Origin: Emcibacter sp.
Lineage (GTDB): Bacteria > Pseudomonadota > Alphaproteobacteria > Sphingomonadales > Emcibacteraceae
Length of the DNA: 64,000 nt
Assembly (NCBI GenBank): GCA_021774785.1
Contig: JAJFIQ010000021.1
Span: 34,422-98,421, forward strand
Reading direction: 5' to 3'
Shown here one piece after another: positions 1 through 8,668 of this stretch; the stretch's first letter is position 1; every line of letters starts with the position of its first letter. The notes beneath the pieces are model-generated. The model was given only the letters and a program-made list of their open reading frames with translations, had not been told where the DNA came from and did no database searches. Position numbers and translations under genes: made by a program.

Positions 1-558
1 CACCATGGGGCTGTGGCGAAAATAGGCAATGTGGATGTGGGACTTAAAGCGGGTGATACGGTCGATATCGGTACAACAGTTAGCCTTCGGGTAATGGATA
101 CCCCCGGTCATACCATGAGCCATCTGTGCCTGTTATCAAATACGGACCAGCCCGCGCTTTTTTGTGGTGATACACTGTTTAATGCAGGAGCGGGAAATTG
201 CCATAATGGCGGCGATCCAGATATTTTATATGATACTTTTTCAGATCAGCTAGACCAACTTCCTGATCATACACGGATTTTTCCGGGACATGATTATATT
301 GTCAATAATCTGGAATTCACACTGGACCGTGAACCGGGCAATGAACAAGCACTCATCATGCTGGAAAAATTACGGGGGCAGGACCCTCATGATGCTTATA
401 TCACAACCATGGGTGACGAGCGGCGCATCAATAGTTTCTTCAGACTGACTAATACTGACATCATTAATAAGTTGAAAAGCGAGGATTCAAAAATTTCAAC
501 TAATCCTGAACCAAGGGAAATATTCAAAGCATTACGACAACTCAGAAATCACTGGTAG
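1..558 (+). CDS. MBL-fold hydrolase, glyoxalase II-like (5' end cut off)
   Basis: The reading frame is open from base 1, so the gene starts before the window; the GTG at 13 is not its start. The first codons read HHGA, which fits the end of the zinc-binding HxHxDHxG motif. Other metallo-beta-lactamase landmarks follow: TPGHT, FCGDTLF and FPGHDY. The C-terminal part ends with EPREIFKALRQLRNHW, like the HAGH_C tail of hydroxyacylglutathione hydrolases. The family hydrolyses S-lactoylglutathione in methylglyoxal detoxification. The usual AGCGRxFEG stretch reads AGAGNCHNGG, so the glutathione-binding face may differ and the substrate is uncertain. The SCP2 gene follows after 15 bases. Confidence 0.75.
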   Translation, partial: HHGAVAKIGNVDVGLKAGDTVDIGTTVSLRVMDTPGHTMSHLCLLSNTDQPALFCGDTLFNAGAGNCHNGGDPDILYDTFSDQLDQLPDHTRIFPGHDYIVNNLEFTLDREPGNEQALIMLEKLRGQDPHDAYITTMGDERRINSFFRLTNTDIINKLKSEDSKISTNPEPREIFKALRQLRNHW

Positions 559-573
559 AAAAAGGAAAAACAA

Positions 574-873
574 ATGAGCCTAGAAGATATTACTACAGAA
601 ATACGGGATAAAGCCGGATCAATGGAAGCCACTGGAAAAACAGTTAAAATTGACCTGCAGGGTGAGGGCACCATTTATATCGATGGTTCAACAACGCCAC
701 CAACCGTCAGCAATGACGATAATGAAGCAGATGTAACATTGATTATCAGTGAGGAAAATTTTGAAGGCCTGATTGATGGGTCCTTAAACCCACAGATGGC
801 CTTTATGATGGGCAAGCTTAAAATTGACGGTGATATGGGGCTTGCCCTGAAGTTGGGCGATCTTTTTAGTTAA
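574..873 (+). CDS. SCP2 sterol-binding domain protein
   Basis: A 99-residue stand-alone SCP2 (sterol carrier protein 2-like) domain. The core GTIYIDG, then VTLIISEENFEGLIDGSLNPQ and the FMMGKLKIDGD segment match the family. Such small bacterial SCP2 proteins form a hydrophobic lipid-binding tunnel; the ligand here is unknown. The start is supported by an AAAGGAAA ribosome site nine bases upstream. It follows the MBL hydrolase closely and is probably cotranscribed. Its stop codon overlaps the stop of the convergent phage-like gene on the other strand. Confidence 0.85.
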   Translation: MSLEDITTEIRDKAGSMEATGKTVKIDLQGEGTIYIDGSTTPPTVSNDDNEADVTLIISEENFEGLIDGSLNPQMAFMMGKLKIDGDMGLALKLGDLFS

Positions 874-1370
874 GGCGAGATCAACCCATGTGCGCGACAG
901 GCGGCAAGTAAACTGTTCAGGGCGGTGCGTGCTTCGGCATCTATGGTTCCGCCGCCCGCTGCATCGCTGATGGCGGCCTGTTGTGTGCCGATAATTTGCT
1001 GTCCGGAAATCTCGATACTGTTGGCTGTTACGACCCCTTTTTGCCATAGGCCTGATGAGTAGTGTGCCATGACGCCATCATCTTTCAGCCAGACCAGCAT
1101 ACCTTCAAAAGGCAGATAAAATTGCCAGATACCACCGATAAATTGTGCCAGTTCATTGTCATGGCTAGTCCAATCACCAGTGGCTACACTGTCAACCAGC
1201 CACAAATTTCCCTCTGTAGGCGATAGGGGTGGAACTGAAAGAATTGAGCTTTCCACCGATGACTGAACAAGAGCGTCCAGCATGTTTAGCGCCATATTAT
1301 GGGTGACTTCTTTTTGGGACTGGGTGGAAATGATATAGGGCGTGTTAAGCCGAGGAGTTTGAATAGTCAT
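870..1370 (-). CDS. DUF2793-like phage/GTA structural protein
   Basis: 166 residues, last gene of the GTA-like cluster. The opening (TPRLNTPYIISTQSQKEVTHN) and the SPTEGNLWLVD and GDWTSHDNELAQFIGGIWQFYLP segments are characteristic of DUF2793 proteins at the 3' end of alphaproteobacterial prophage tail modules. The family's function is not established; position suggests a tail-tip or fibre accessory. It lies 12 bases after the megatron gene. Its stop overlaps the stop of the SCP2 gene, which marks the element's boundary with host DNA. Confidence 0.75.
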   Translation of the reverse strand: MTIQTPRLNTPYIISTQSQKEVTHNMALNMLDALVQSSVESSILSVPPLSPTEGNLWLVDSVATGDWTSHDNELAQFIGGIWQFYLPFEGMLVWLKDDGVMAHYSSGLWQKGVVTANSIEISGQQIIGTQQAAISDAAGGGTIDAEARTALNSLLAACRAHGLISP

Positions 1371-1382
1371 TTTCGGTTACCT

Positions 1383-3644
1383 TTAAATATTGTTAACTAT
1401 TAAGGGCCAGCCACGGCCCACACTGTCACTGATTTGCATGATACGGATATCAAGATTTGCTTGTGTTGTGCCAAAATCATCAATCTGAAGATTATCAGCA
1501 TAAGATATTTCAGGGACATCAGAAGTTAGTGTTCGGACAACAGTGGTGCCATTTAATATCTCAACATCATATTTCTCGTAAAGCTCGCCCAAGGGAACGT
1601 CGGCATTGTCCATCCAGTCTCCGCCTACGCGACTACGTCTAATCCATTTCAGGGTGAGTGTTCCGTTACTATCCCGCACTCCTAGTGCATGAACCGGGGC
1701 AAAGGGCCTTAGTATTTTCGCCCTGTAAGTATAATTCATGGGTGAGGCATCCTCGACACGCCCCCCGGATGTTACGGCTTTATATTGGTGGGTTTGGCCA
1801 ATATCCGAGAAATTCATTCCCGCCGACCTTATGGTCGTATGACCAAGAAGAACAAAAGCCTCAGAGGTGCCATGACTACTGACATTTCTTTCCGTCCCCC
1901 GTCGACCCCGAAGCAGTCCACTCAAACGAAAACGGCCATCGATCTCGAGAACCGCCTGTTGAAATTGGATAATTTCGCCGCCAACCCAGGCGATATTGGC
2001 GCCATTAAGTACGGCATCCATGGTTTCTCCGGACAGGTTATGGTCTGGATTATCCAGGCGGACCATTAGTTCATTGGCATGATCCCAATAGGCGGTTGGT
2101 CCATCAGGCAAAATATTTTCCACAACCCCACTCACCACATCAACTGCTGAGAAATCAAGTTGGCTGTATGTTTGATCATTGTCTCTGGAAATGAACAGGC
2201 CAGCCCCGTTCCATTTTCCTTTACCCGCCGCCGCCGACCAGAAAAGTATGGGCGATGATACATTATCCCCCGTTATTGTTGGTATATCGAGTAGAAACAA
2301 CTGACTTACGGCCAAGGGTTCTACTTGTTGTATGGGCACAAGACCACTATCGGCCAAACTATTTCGGTCCAGAGAAGATTTGGAGAATTTTACTGCCAGA
2401 CAACTTAATCCTTGCAAACCTGTTTCTGTTTCTTGAAGCAAAAAATCATGGGCTTCATCTCCCACTGTCAGGGTAACAATATCGCCCGGTATCAGGTCGG
2501 CATATTTATGGGGCAGGGCAAAACTTGCCGTTTCCCGACCAAACCAAGCTAAATCAAGCTGTTGTTCTGAAACCGACTTTGCCTGATTTGAGGAAATTAC
2601 CAAGGGGATGGCACTTTGCCGAACGATGTCGCTGGCCACATTTAACCGTTTGGCGCGCTGATGCCCGGTTTGATAATCTCGGTTTGGATCGATGAAAGAC
2701 AGGCCAATTTCTTTTGGCAGTTCCATATCCTGCGCCCGGGTCAGGGTAATTTTGTCAGAAGTCGTTGATTTTCCCGTGGGTAGAGCAAGATCATCGGTGA
2801 CAATCGTAATATCTGAAATCCTGTCCAAAGTGCGAAAGAGCAGGCTGTTTTCCTGTTCAACTACATCGAAATGATAAATCTGTGCCAGCTCCTCGATTGC
2901 GGACCGAGATTTCATGGGACCTGGCGTCATATAGCCACCTACCATCTGAACCAGATCACTGGCATCATAGGCGCTTATCTGGGAGAGGTCACAAATATCC
3001 GATACAATTGAAGACAGCAATATCTCTCCGCCTGCATCCGCGATGACTTCAAAAGTCAAATTGGGAATCCGGTTGGCATATTCGCCAAGTTCCAAATCTT
3101 CAAAAACCACATAGGCCATAGAACGAAATGCGTTGACATTGCTCTGACCTTCAAGGGCTTCAATCATGGGGTCTGCATTTTGAAAATCTGTTCCCTTATA
3201 AATACTTAGACTCCCGCCGACAGCCATTACCCCTGCGCTATTGCGCAATAACTTTCCATCGGCCCAGATACGTCCCACATCTGAAATTTCACGCCCGGAC
3301 AAGGTGACCGCAAAAGACGCTGAATAGCTAAAGGTAACGGTTGTGACTTTTTGTCCGCCGCCCTTGCCGCCGCTGCCCTCAGTTTTTTCTGCCCTTGTTT
3401 CTTTCAGGCCAGAAGACCAGATCACATTGCCGGGCAGGCGCATGGTGCCATAAACGCGGGATATGGGCTCGCCATAAGCGGAAGTTTGAACGGTAAGATC
3501 TTTCAGTCGTGTACCTTCGATGGTTCGGGATGCCGTCCCTCCGAAAATTGCCTGATCAACGCGGCGCCCGACCAAGCCGCCAATCAGCCCCCCTATGGGA
3601 CCACCAATGGCCGTCCCCACTACGGTAAGTACAACACTCGCCAT
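1383..3644 (-). CDS. GTA g15-like baseplate megatron / host-specificity protein (lacks TIM barrel)
   Basis: 753 residues from the preferred start. The ORF track begins 23 codons earlier, but the ATG at 3644 has an AGGAA ribosome site and overlaps the stop of the NlpC/P60 gene as TAATG. The new N-terminus (MASVVLTVVGTAIGGPIGG) is the glycine-rich start typical of RcGTA g15. Later segments such as FRSMAYVVFEDLELGEYANRIP and GLLRGRRGTE match the J-like tail-tip portion. RcGTA g15 is about 1,300 residues and carries an N-terminal TIM-barrel domain. That domain is absent here, and a TIM-barrel-like region is found on the DUF2460 protein instead. Confidence 0.8.
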   Translation of the reverse strand: MASVVLTVVGTAIGGPIGGLIGGLVGRRVDQAIFGGTASRTIEGTRLKDLTVQTSAYGEPISRVYGTMRLPGNVIWSSGLKETRAEKTEGSGGKGGGQKVTTVTFSYSASFAVTLSGREISDVGRIWADGKLLRNSAGVMAVGGSLSIYKGTDFQNADPMIEALEGQSNVNAFRSMAYVVFEDLELGEYANRIPNLTFEVIADAGGEILLSSIVSDICDLSQISAYDASDLVQMVGGYMTPGPMKSRSAIEELAQIYHFDVVEQENSLLFRTLDRISDITIVTDDLALPTGKSTTSDKITLTRAQDMELPKEIGLSFIDPNRDYQTGHQRAKRLNVASDIVRQSAIPLVISSNQAKSVSEQQLDLAWFGRETASFALPHKYADLIPGDIVTLTVGDEAHDFLLQETETGLQGLSCLAVKFSKSSLDRNSLADSGLVPIQQVEPLAVSQLFLLDIPTITGDNVSSPILFWSAAAGKGKWNGAGLFISRDNDQTYSQLDFSAVDVVSGVVENILPDGPTAYWDHANELMVRLDNPDHNLSGETMDAVLNGANIAWVGGEIIQFQQAVLEIDGRFRLSGLLRGRRGTERNVSSHGTSEAFVLLGHTTIRSAGMNFSDIGQTHQYKAVTSGGRVEDASPMNYTYRAKILRPFAPVHALGVRDSNGTLTLKWIRRSRVGGDWMDNADVPLGELYEKYDVEILNGTTVVRTLTSDVPEISYADNLQIDDFGTTQANLDIRIMQISDSVGRGWPLIVNNI

Positions 3645-4090
3645 TAAATTGTTCCTTGAATATTGATTGAAAAATCTGGAAATGAATGAACGGAAATAAT
3701 TCTGGAAAGCCATTCTGCGTCAAGACCATGTTCAACAACCCTGCCAAATTTTTCACAGGCATGAATGATGCCTCTGTCAGAAAGGATTGCCGCATGTTCA
3801 AGATATTTTCCCATGCGCAAAATAACCACCTCGCCCGGCTTCATTTCAGATATTGATTTTTCGGCAAAACCGGCTTCTCTGGCAATCCGGGAGATAGCTT
3901 TTTGCCGGGGTATTTTTTTATAATCCACCATGTCAAAGTCGCTTAAACCGAGAGATTTTGACACATAAACAATCAAACCGACACAGTCCATTCCATGTTC
4001 AGGACTTCGCCCTTGATGACGAAAGGGGCTGCCGACGCATCTTCTGGCCTGAAAAAAGATTCTTCTATGATGTAGATCACTTGTGGTCAT
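3644..4090 (-). CDS. NlpC/P60 family tail peptidase (GTA g14-like)
   Basis: 148 residues. The catalytic cysteine lies in GMDCVGLIVYV and the histidine in YLEHAAIL, the Cys-His pair of NlpC/P60 endopeptidases. The N-terminal ARRCVGSPFRHQG matches GTA g14 and lambda K-like tail peptidases. It probably cuts peptidoglycan during DNA delivery, from the tail tip. It is translationally coupled to the megatron gene by a TAATG overlap. Upstream, the tail operon is interrupted by an opposite-strand gene (4150-4836), so hub and peptidase genes are separated by about 750 bases. Confidence 0.88.
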   Translation of the reverse strand: MTTSDLHHRRIFFQARRCVGSPFRHQGRSPEHGMDCVGLIVYVSKSLGLSDFDMVDYKKIPRQKAISRIAREAGFAEKSISEMKPGEVVILRMGKYLEHAAILSDRGIIHACEKFGRVVEHGLDAEWLSRIISVHSFPDFSINIQGTI

Positions 4091-4149
4091 TTCAAAAAAA
4101 CTTTGCTATCAGTGTTCATCAGAAAAATAAAATGAAGGATTTGTCTGTC

Positions 4150-4836
4150 ATGGACATGAATGTTATTGGGTTACATATTCACGAATTAAGAAACCAGTGC
4201 CGCTTTATTGAAGCCAGCGTGGACATATTAAATCAATCAATGGAAAACCAGGCCCCCATTGGTATTTTCTTTTCCCTGCAAAATATTATGTTGGGTACAA
4301 ACCAAATTGCCCGCACATTGTGGACACCGCGCAAAAAGGGTAAAGACCGGGCAACGGCCTTGCGGCAGGCGCTTGAGTTGCCAGAAAAATACCCACTGAA
4401 TAATGAAGGCATTCTGTCCCTTGTTGACCATGCCGATGAAACCAATGACCAATGGATCAGCCAATCCAAGGATCAATATATTCTTTATGATTTTATTGGT
4501 GATATTGCTTCAAGTACCCATAAGGACGTTGAAACAAAAAATATTTACCGTGCTTTTGACACAAATACCAAAATATATACCTATATTGGTGTCAGCTTTA
4601 ATCTGGAAGCTCTTCTCAAGGCCATTGGTGATGTGAGCAATCGGGTTAACCAGATACATATTCGCCTTTACCCCGATCAATGGAAAGAAGTTGAAGAAGA
4701 AAAAGTGGAACCTGTAGAAGAAAAAAAAGCCGCACCGAAAAAGACAACACCTAAAAAAACAATCCCGAAAAAGACAGCGGCTAAAAAAACGGCTCCCAAA
4801 AAAACGGCTCCCAAAAAGACGGCGACAAAAAAGTAG
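4150..4836 (+). CDS. Opposite-strand moron with lysine-rich, histone H1-like tail
   Basis: 228 residues from the chosen ATG at 4150, which has GAAGGA ten bases upstream; an in-frame ATG at 4132 is possible. The ORF track start at 3958 lies inside the NlpC gene and is unlikely. About 180 N-terminal residues form a globular, unrecognised domain (HELRNQCRFIEASVDILNQS near the start). An acidic linker (VEEEKVEPVEEKK) follows, then about seven PKKTA-type pentapeptides ending in KK. The tail resembles histone H1-like and AlgP-type DNA-binding tails. It is the only plus-strand gene within the structural cluster, which is typical of a moron. A nucleoid or DNA-binding role is inferred from the tail only. 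Confidence 0.7.
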   Translation: MDMNVIGLHIHELRNQCRFIEASVDILNQSMENQAPIGIFFSLQNIMLGTNQIARTLWTPRKKGKDRATALRQALELPEKYPLNNEGILSLVDHADETNDQWISQSKDQYILYDFIGDIASSTHKDVETKNIYRAFDTNTKIYTYIGVSFNLEALLKAIGDVSNRVNQIHIRLYPDQWKEVEEEKVEPVEEKKAAPKKTTPKKTIPKKTAAKKTAPKKTAPKKTATKK

Positions 4837-4842
4837 CCACTT

Positions 4843-5685
4843 TTATTTCAGGCCGGGATAGTTATACAGGGAATCCGTTCCCGGTATGGCTGTCTCGCCC
4901 CGGAAATTTTCAAAATTCTGAAATTTGTTTTTGCAGGTAGCAGATCGCTTATCACACCCTGCAACCGCTAAATATATATCACCAACCCCAATGGGTTCCG
5001 GCAATATATCATAAAAGATAAACTGTCCCCCGGAATAGAATTTTACCTCTGATTTTTGGCCCATATTAAGCCCGCTCAACCAACGAACCGAGCCATAATC
5101 AAACCACCCTATAGCCTCAGTTTGACCAGTATCTGTAAAACTTTCTTGGCTGATGACGCCTGTCACCATACCCAGTGTGGAGAATACCTCTAGATTAATA
5201 TGACAGTCTTTCGCGCCTAAGTCTGCCCGACATTCGGGCGAGAAAACATCCCCAATAACCTGCTGTAACTTCTGTGTTAACCCCCTTATTTCAACCATGA
5301 AATTTTGATCCTTCAGGGTAAACTCCCCAAGCCAGCCACTGCGAATATAAATTTTGCCCTGTGTTAAATCTTGCCAGTTTACTTGAAAGATTGAAATAGC
5401 CGCATGGTCAAACAGACCGGCTCTTATATCTTTTTCTGTAAGGCCATCCGATGACAGCAATGCCGACACTTCCAGATTATCCACGTTCAGACTGTTTGTA
5501 CTGCTGACAGAGGAGGGCAGAAAGCCATTGACCGGCCTGAATGTAAGATTCTCAAAATTCAGTTCCCGGTCATGAGTGGTGAAAGCCATCCTGACCCCAT
5601 CTTGTCTGGTAAGTACCCAACAGGTCACCATTGTGGTCAGCTCAGATGACATGTGGGTTTTCAGCTCTGAAGAAAGTAATTTCAT
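4843..5685 (-). CDS. DUF2163 tail hub protein (GTA g13-like), probable Fe-S
   Basis: 280 residues, the DUF2163 family equivalent of RcGTA g13 and functionally like lambda gpL. The N-terminal half (CWVLTRQDGVRMAFTTHDR, VNGFLPSSVSST) is typical. The C-terminal half holds four cysteines as CX8C (CRADLGAKDC) and CX6C (CDKRSATC). The same pair spacings are known for the [4Fe-4S] ligands of lambda gpL, so a cluster-bearing tail hub is likely. It begins one base after the end of the 782-residue distal tail gene in the same operon. Confidence 0.85.
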   Translation of the reverse strand: MKLLSSELKTHMSSELTTMVTCWVLTRQDGVRMAFTTHDRELNFENLTFRPVNGFLPSSVSSTNSLNVDNLEVSALLSSDGLTEKDIRAGLFDHAAISIFQVNWQDLTQGKIYIRSGWLGEFTLKDQNFMVEIRGLTQKLQQVIGDVFSPECRADLGAKDCHINLEVFSTLGMVTGVISQESFTDTGQTEAIGWFDYGSVRWLSGLNMGQKSEVKFYSGGQFIFYDILPEPIGVGDIYLAVAGCDKRSATCKNKFQNFENFRGETAIPGTDSLYNYPGLK

Positions 5686-8034
5686 TTAAATGCGAACCTC
5701 AATCAGTGAAATAGATGGGATATGTCCCGCCTGAAAACTTTCCAGTGTGATGGACAGAAAATCCTCGGAAAAACGTACCGGTACATCAAATTCAAATCCG
5801 GCCGTGATTATCGCACCTGCAATAGGTGCCACATCAAATGATACAATCCCGCTGGTCATATCCACCTGCCATCCGGAAACTTGCGTCACATTGTCAAGGG
5901 CAATGGTAACCGTTCCCGAAACGGGCTTGGCGATATTTCGCACATGGATTGTCCCACCGCTATCATATGTTTTGATTAGTTGGAAAGACATCGCCATGCC
6001 ATCCCCGATGGCTATTTGCTGATCGGTGGCCGCAGCATTCTGGTCTGGTATGCTACTTTTAAAGTCCATCCAGTCTTTATAACGGAAACCATTGGCGCGT
6101 CCCGCCCGGGCCCGGAAAAAACTGAGCAGTTCGCTCAGATCATTTTCAGAACGCAAACCCATGCCAATATCATAAATATTGCGGGCCTCCGCCCATTCCC
6201 GATTGCGCTGTTCATGACCGGACGCCATCTCAACCACATTTGTCAGAAACTGAGGCCCGCCGCTAGCACCATAGCTAATATCTTGTGCCAAACGCACTTC
6301 GTGAAATCCTGTCATAATATTTTCCAGATATTTAGTATAAATAACCCCGTCCCGAACGATTTGAGGATAAGCCCAGATAAAAATCTGATTGAACCCCCCC
6401 TGAAATCCCAGCCCCGTAGCCTTGATTATATTTTTCCAATTTTCCAATGTAGTTGGCAGAAGATTAAATCCGGCAAAATAGTGGGTCTTCGTACGGGGGT
6501 AAGCTAAATTCAGATCAATATTTGCAATGGCATTTGTTCGTTTGCCCCATTCCCCATTTAAGATAAAGTCATAATCCTCGATTTGAAGAAAATCAAAGGC
6601 TGGGTCCTGCCAATGGCTTGTAGGGAAATTAACATCACCGGCCAATGGGGCGTCATCCAACAACACTTGCGGGCTAAAAAATAACAGGCCGATCTGAGCT
6701 GTCTCATTGGAAACTTTAATCTGATCCCTGAGCCACAAAGTGGATTGCCCCAACTTATCACCCAACCAATTCAGATAATCCTGCTGTTCCGCTGTCGGCG
6801 TCTCTGTGGCAAGGATATGTTTAGCGGGTACAGGTTTGGTCGTTTCCGAGGTGTAAAGTGCTGTCGTGACGTCATCATAAAAATGGGGAACACCGGTGCC
6901 TGACTGATTAATCCACCACCAGGGCTCGCCAATCTGATAAAAGTGACTTGCTCCCACCTGATCTATAATTTGCCCAAAAGACAGATAGACATCCCGCAGG
7001 TAATCCAATGCCGTCTGGTTGGTTGGTGCGACCAGACTTGATGGTGGCACCCAGCCAGTGAGGGCAGGGGAGCCGTCATGAGCCTTTTGCTGCCAGCTAG
7101 CGGGTATATTCTGTGCCAATATTTCATAAGAAAGGGAGAAGATGACTTTAAACCCAAAAAACTGTGCATGTTCTAGAAAATTTATGTGCCAGCTTGCGGC
7201 TGCCTTGTTCAGTTTCGCCTTTGTGGTGTCGATGATATAACGCCCTTCATCCGCATTCCAGCTCAGGCTATAATAATGGCTCATGCCTATATAATGGGTG
7301 ATCCATTCCCCATAACCAAGCCGCAACATGTTCCAAATCACCCGTTCCGGGGCCAGCGTGGTCACATCGTCATAACCATTGGCGATACGCAGATCATGTG
7401 GCTGAACATAACCGTCTCCCACAGTTAGGGTCGATGTGGGGCCAGTGACCTTAATTTCAGAAACGGTAACTTGTGCCTCAACCGCACTGGGTAGGGGGCC
7501 GGTCATTACGCCGTCAAATACCTGCGGTACCATACTAATAAACATGCGGTCAATATCGCCAGGATAAACCGGATCGGCTTCAGACGGATGTAAAAATCCC
7601 CCTGCAAGATTATCAAAATCAAGGGTGATCACAGCATCTTCTGCTGTACCCACCGAATAATTCCATAACCGCACGAACCAAGTGCGGGCGGTTCCATTCT
7701 GATCCCGCCCTTCTATGGTCAATGTTGGACTATTCAGCACATCCAATGTCATGATATTGGTGCTTTGCCAACGGAATCTTAACACCGTATGTGCGTAATC
7801 GCGTCTGGTTTCATAACGGTGAAATGGGTGATCAATTGTATCCTCAGAGTCCCATATCAGTCCGCATAAATCCTCAAAACGATAAAAGACCAGATCAACA
7901 ACAAGACTGTCATAATTGGTTGTAATTGTGGATGCCATCATGGGGCGAGGGAAATTTATCGTCCAGTAGCGGGGGGAAAATCGGCGGATAAAGCTAGTAT
8001 CTGTTTGATCATCCGATGTTGCCAGCCAATACAT
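5686..8034 (-). CDS. Distal tail protein: TIM-barrel-like domain fused to DUF2460 (GTA g12-like)
   Basis: 782 residues, whereas the RcGTA g12 protein is about 210. The last 200 residues are a standard DUF2460/TIGR02217 distal tail domain (VVEMASGHEQRNREWAEARN, FFRARAGRANGFRYKDW). Residues 1-210 look beta-rich. Residues about 230-570 look like a glycoside-hydrolase-type TIM barrel, with QIGEPWWWIN, FLQIEDYDFI and GFNQIFIWAYPQ segments. This arrangement may correspond to the 'non-contractile tail sheath' TIM-barrel proteins of roseophage-like siphoviruses, but I cannot confirm that by search. Acidic residues in the barrel could act on cell-surface glycans. Translation is coupled to the tape measure gene by TAATG. 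Confidence 0.8.
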   Translation of the reverse strand: MYWLATSDDQTDTSFIRRFSPRYWTINFPRPMMASTITTNYDSLVVDLVFYRFEDLCGLIWDSEDTIDHPFHRYETRRDYAHTVLRFRWQSTNIMTLDVLNSPTLTIEGRDQNGTARTWFVRLWNYSVGTAEDAVITLDFDNLAGGFLHPSEADPVYPGDIDRMFISMVPQVFDGVMTGPLPSAVEAQVTVSEIKVTGPTSTLTVGDGYVQPHDLRIANGYDDVTTLAPERVIWNMLRLGYGEWITHYIGMSHYYSLSWNADEGRYIIDTTKAKLNKAAASWHINFLEHAQFFGFKVIFSLSYEILAQNIPASWQQKAHDGSPALTGWVPPSSLVAPTNQTALDYLRDVYLSFGQIIDQVGASHFYQIGEPWWWINQSGTGVPHFYDDVTTALYTSETTKPVPAKHILATETPTAEQQDYLNWLGDKLGQSTLWLRDQIKVSNETAQIGLLFFSPQVLLDDAPLAGDVNFPTSHWQDPAFDFLQIEDYDFILNGEWGKRTNAIANIDLNLAYPRTKTHYFAGFNLLPTTLENWKNIIKATGLGFQGGFNQIFIWAYPQIVRDGVIYTKYLENIMTGFHEVRLAQDISYGASGGPQFLTNVVEMASGHEQRNREWAEARNIYDIGMGLRSENDLSELLSFFRARAGRANGFRYKDWMDFKSSIPDQNAAATDQQIAIGDGMAMSFQLIKTYDSGGTIHVRNIAKPVSGTVTIALDNVTQVSGWQVDMTSGIVSFDVAPIAGAIITAGFEFDVPVRFSEDFLSITLESFQAGHIPSISLIEVRI

Positions 8035-8612
8035 TATAGATCCCTTTCGGCACGTTCCATGGCCCGCCGAACAGCCACTGCCACCTGGGCGCCACTACGT
8101 TGTGTCATATCATTTGATCCCCCATGATTGGTAATATTAATGGTGATGTTGGGTGCTGTTCCAGATACTGTGGTTTGGTGGCCTGTTCCTTGTCCCGGAA
8201 TGATGCGGCCCGGACTTTCCGGTACAAACAGCTCCGGTCCCCTCTCACCCACCAGATAGGGTTGGCGAGAACCGACTGTACCACCGCCAGCCCGACCGAA
8301 CAGACCGCTTGTCAAATTACCGATTATGCCCCCAATGCCGCCACTGGACCCGAAAATATTATTCAGTCCAGACTGAATGGCGCTATTTGCGATATCGGCG
8401 AGAACGGTCAGGGCTACCTTCTTGAGGTTTGAGAAGCTAACTTCCCCCGAACGGGCAAAATTATCAAATACACGGGTCATGCCATCTGCTGTTCTGGTGG
8501 CGATACTTTCCAGCCCGCTAAAATCTTTTTCAATAGTCGTTAATTGTCCGCGCAGGTCGGCACTATCAGCCCTGATCTTCACAACCAGGCTGTCAAGTAT
8601 GGTTTCTGTCAT
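8034..8612 (-). CDS. Short tail tape measure protein (GTA g11-like)
   Basis: 192 residues, close to the short tape measure of RcGTA. A predicted helical N-terminal part (ILDSLVVKIRADSADLRGQL) is followed by a glycine-rich hydrophobic stretch and the typical C-terminal VGERGPELFVPESPGRIIP motif of tape measure proteins. The short length predicts a short tail. A strong intrinsic terminator lies immediately upstream, and the ribosome site TTGGAAAA directly follows that terminator's T-run. It overlaps the following gene as TAATG. Confidence 0.85.
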   Translation of the reverse strand: MTETILDSLVVKIRADSADLRGQLTTIEKDFSGLESIATRTADGMTRVFDNFARSGEVSFSNLKKVALTVLADIANSAIQSGLNNIFGSSGGIGGIIGNLTSGLFGRAGGGTVGSRQPYLVGERGPELFVPESPGRIIPGQGTGHQTTVSGTAPNITINITNHGGSNDMTQRSGAQVAVAVRRAMERAERDL

Positions 8613-8620
8613 AATTTTTC

Positions 8621-8648
8621 CAATAAAAAACCCGCTCTAGGCGGGTTT
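8621..8648 (-). terminator. Intrinsic terminator between small membrane gene and tape measure
   Basis: Read on the minus strand: a perfect 8-bp stem (AAACCCGC/GCGGGTTT), loop of five, then TTTTTTATT. It sits inside the tail operon, downstream of the 97-residue membrane gene and 9 bases before the tape measure start. Downstream tail genes would need read-through or antitermination. Confidence 0.85.
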
Positions 8649-8668
8649 AAGGTGAGAATATTTGGTGC

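Noticed and set aside
784-1047. 87-aa minus-strand ORF across the SCP2/DUF2793 junction
   Set aside because: It overlaps two well-supported genes in another frame and has no family features.
3958-4149. Upstream part of the 292-aa ORF in the ORF track
   Set aside because: It runs antisense inside the NlpC/P60 gene; the ribosome site and composition favour ATG 4150.
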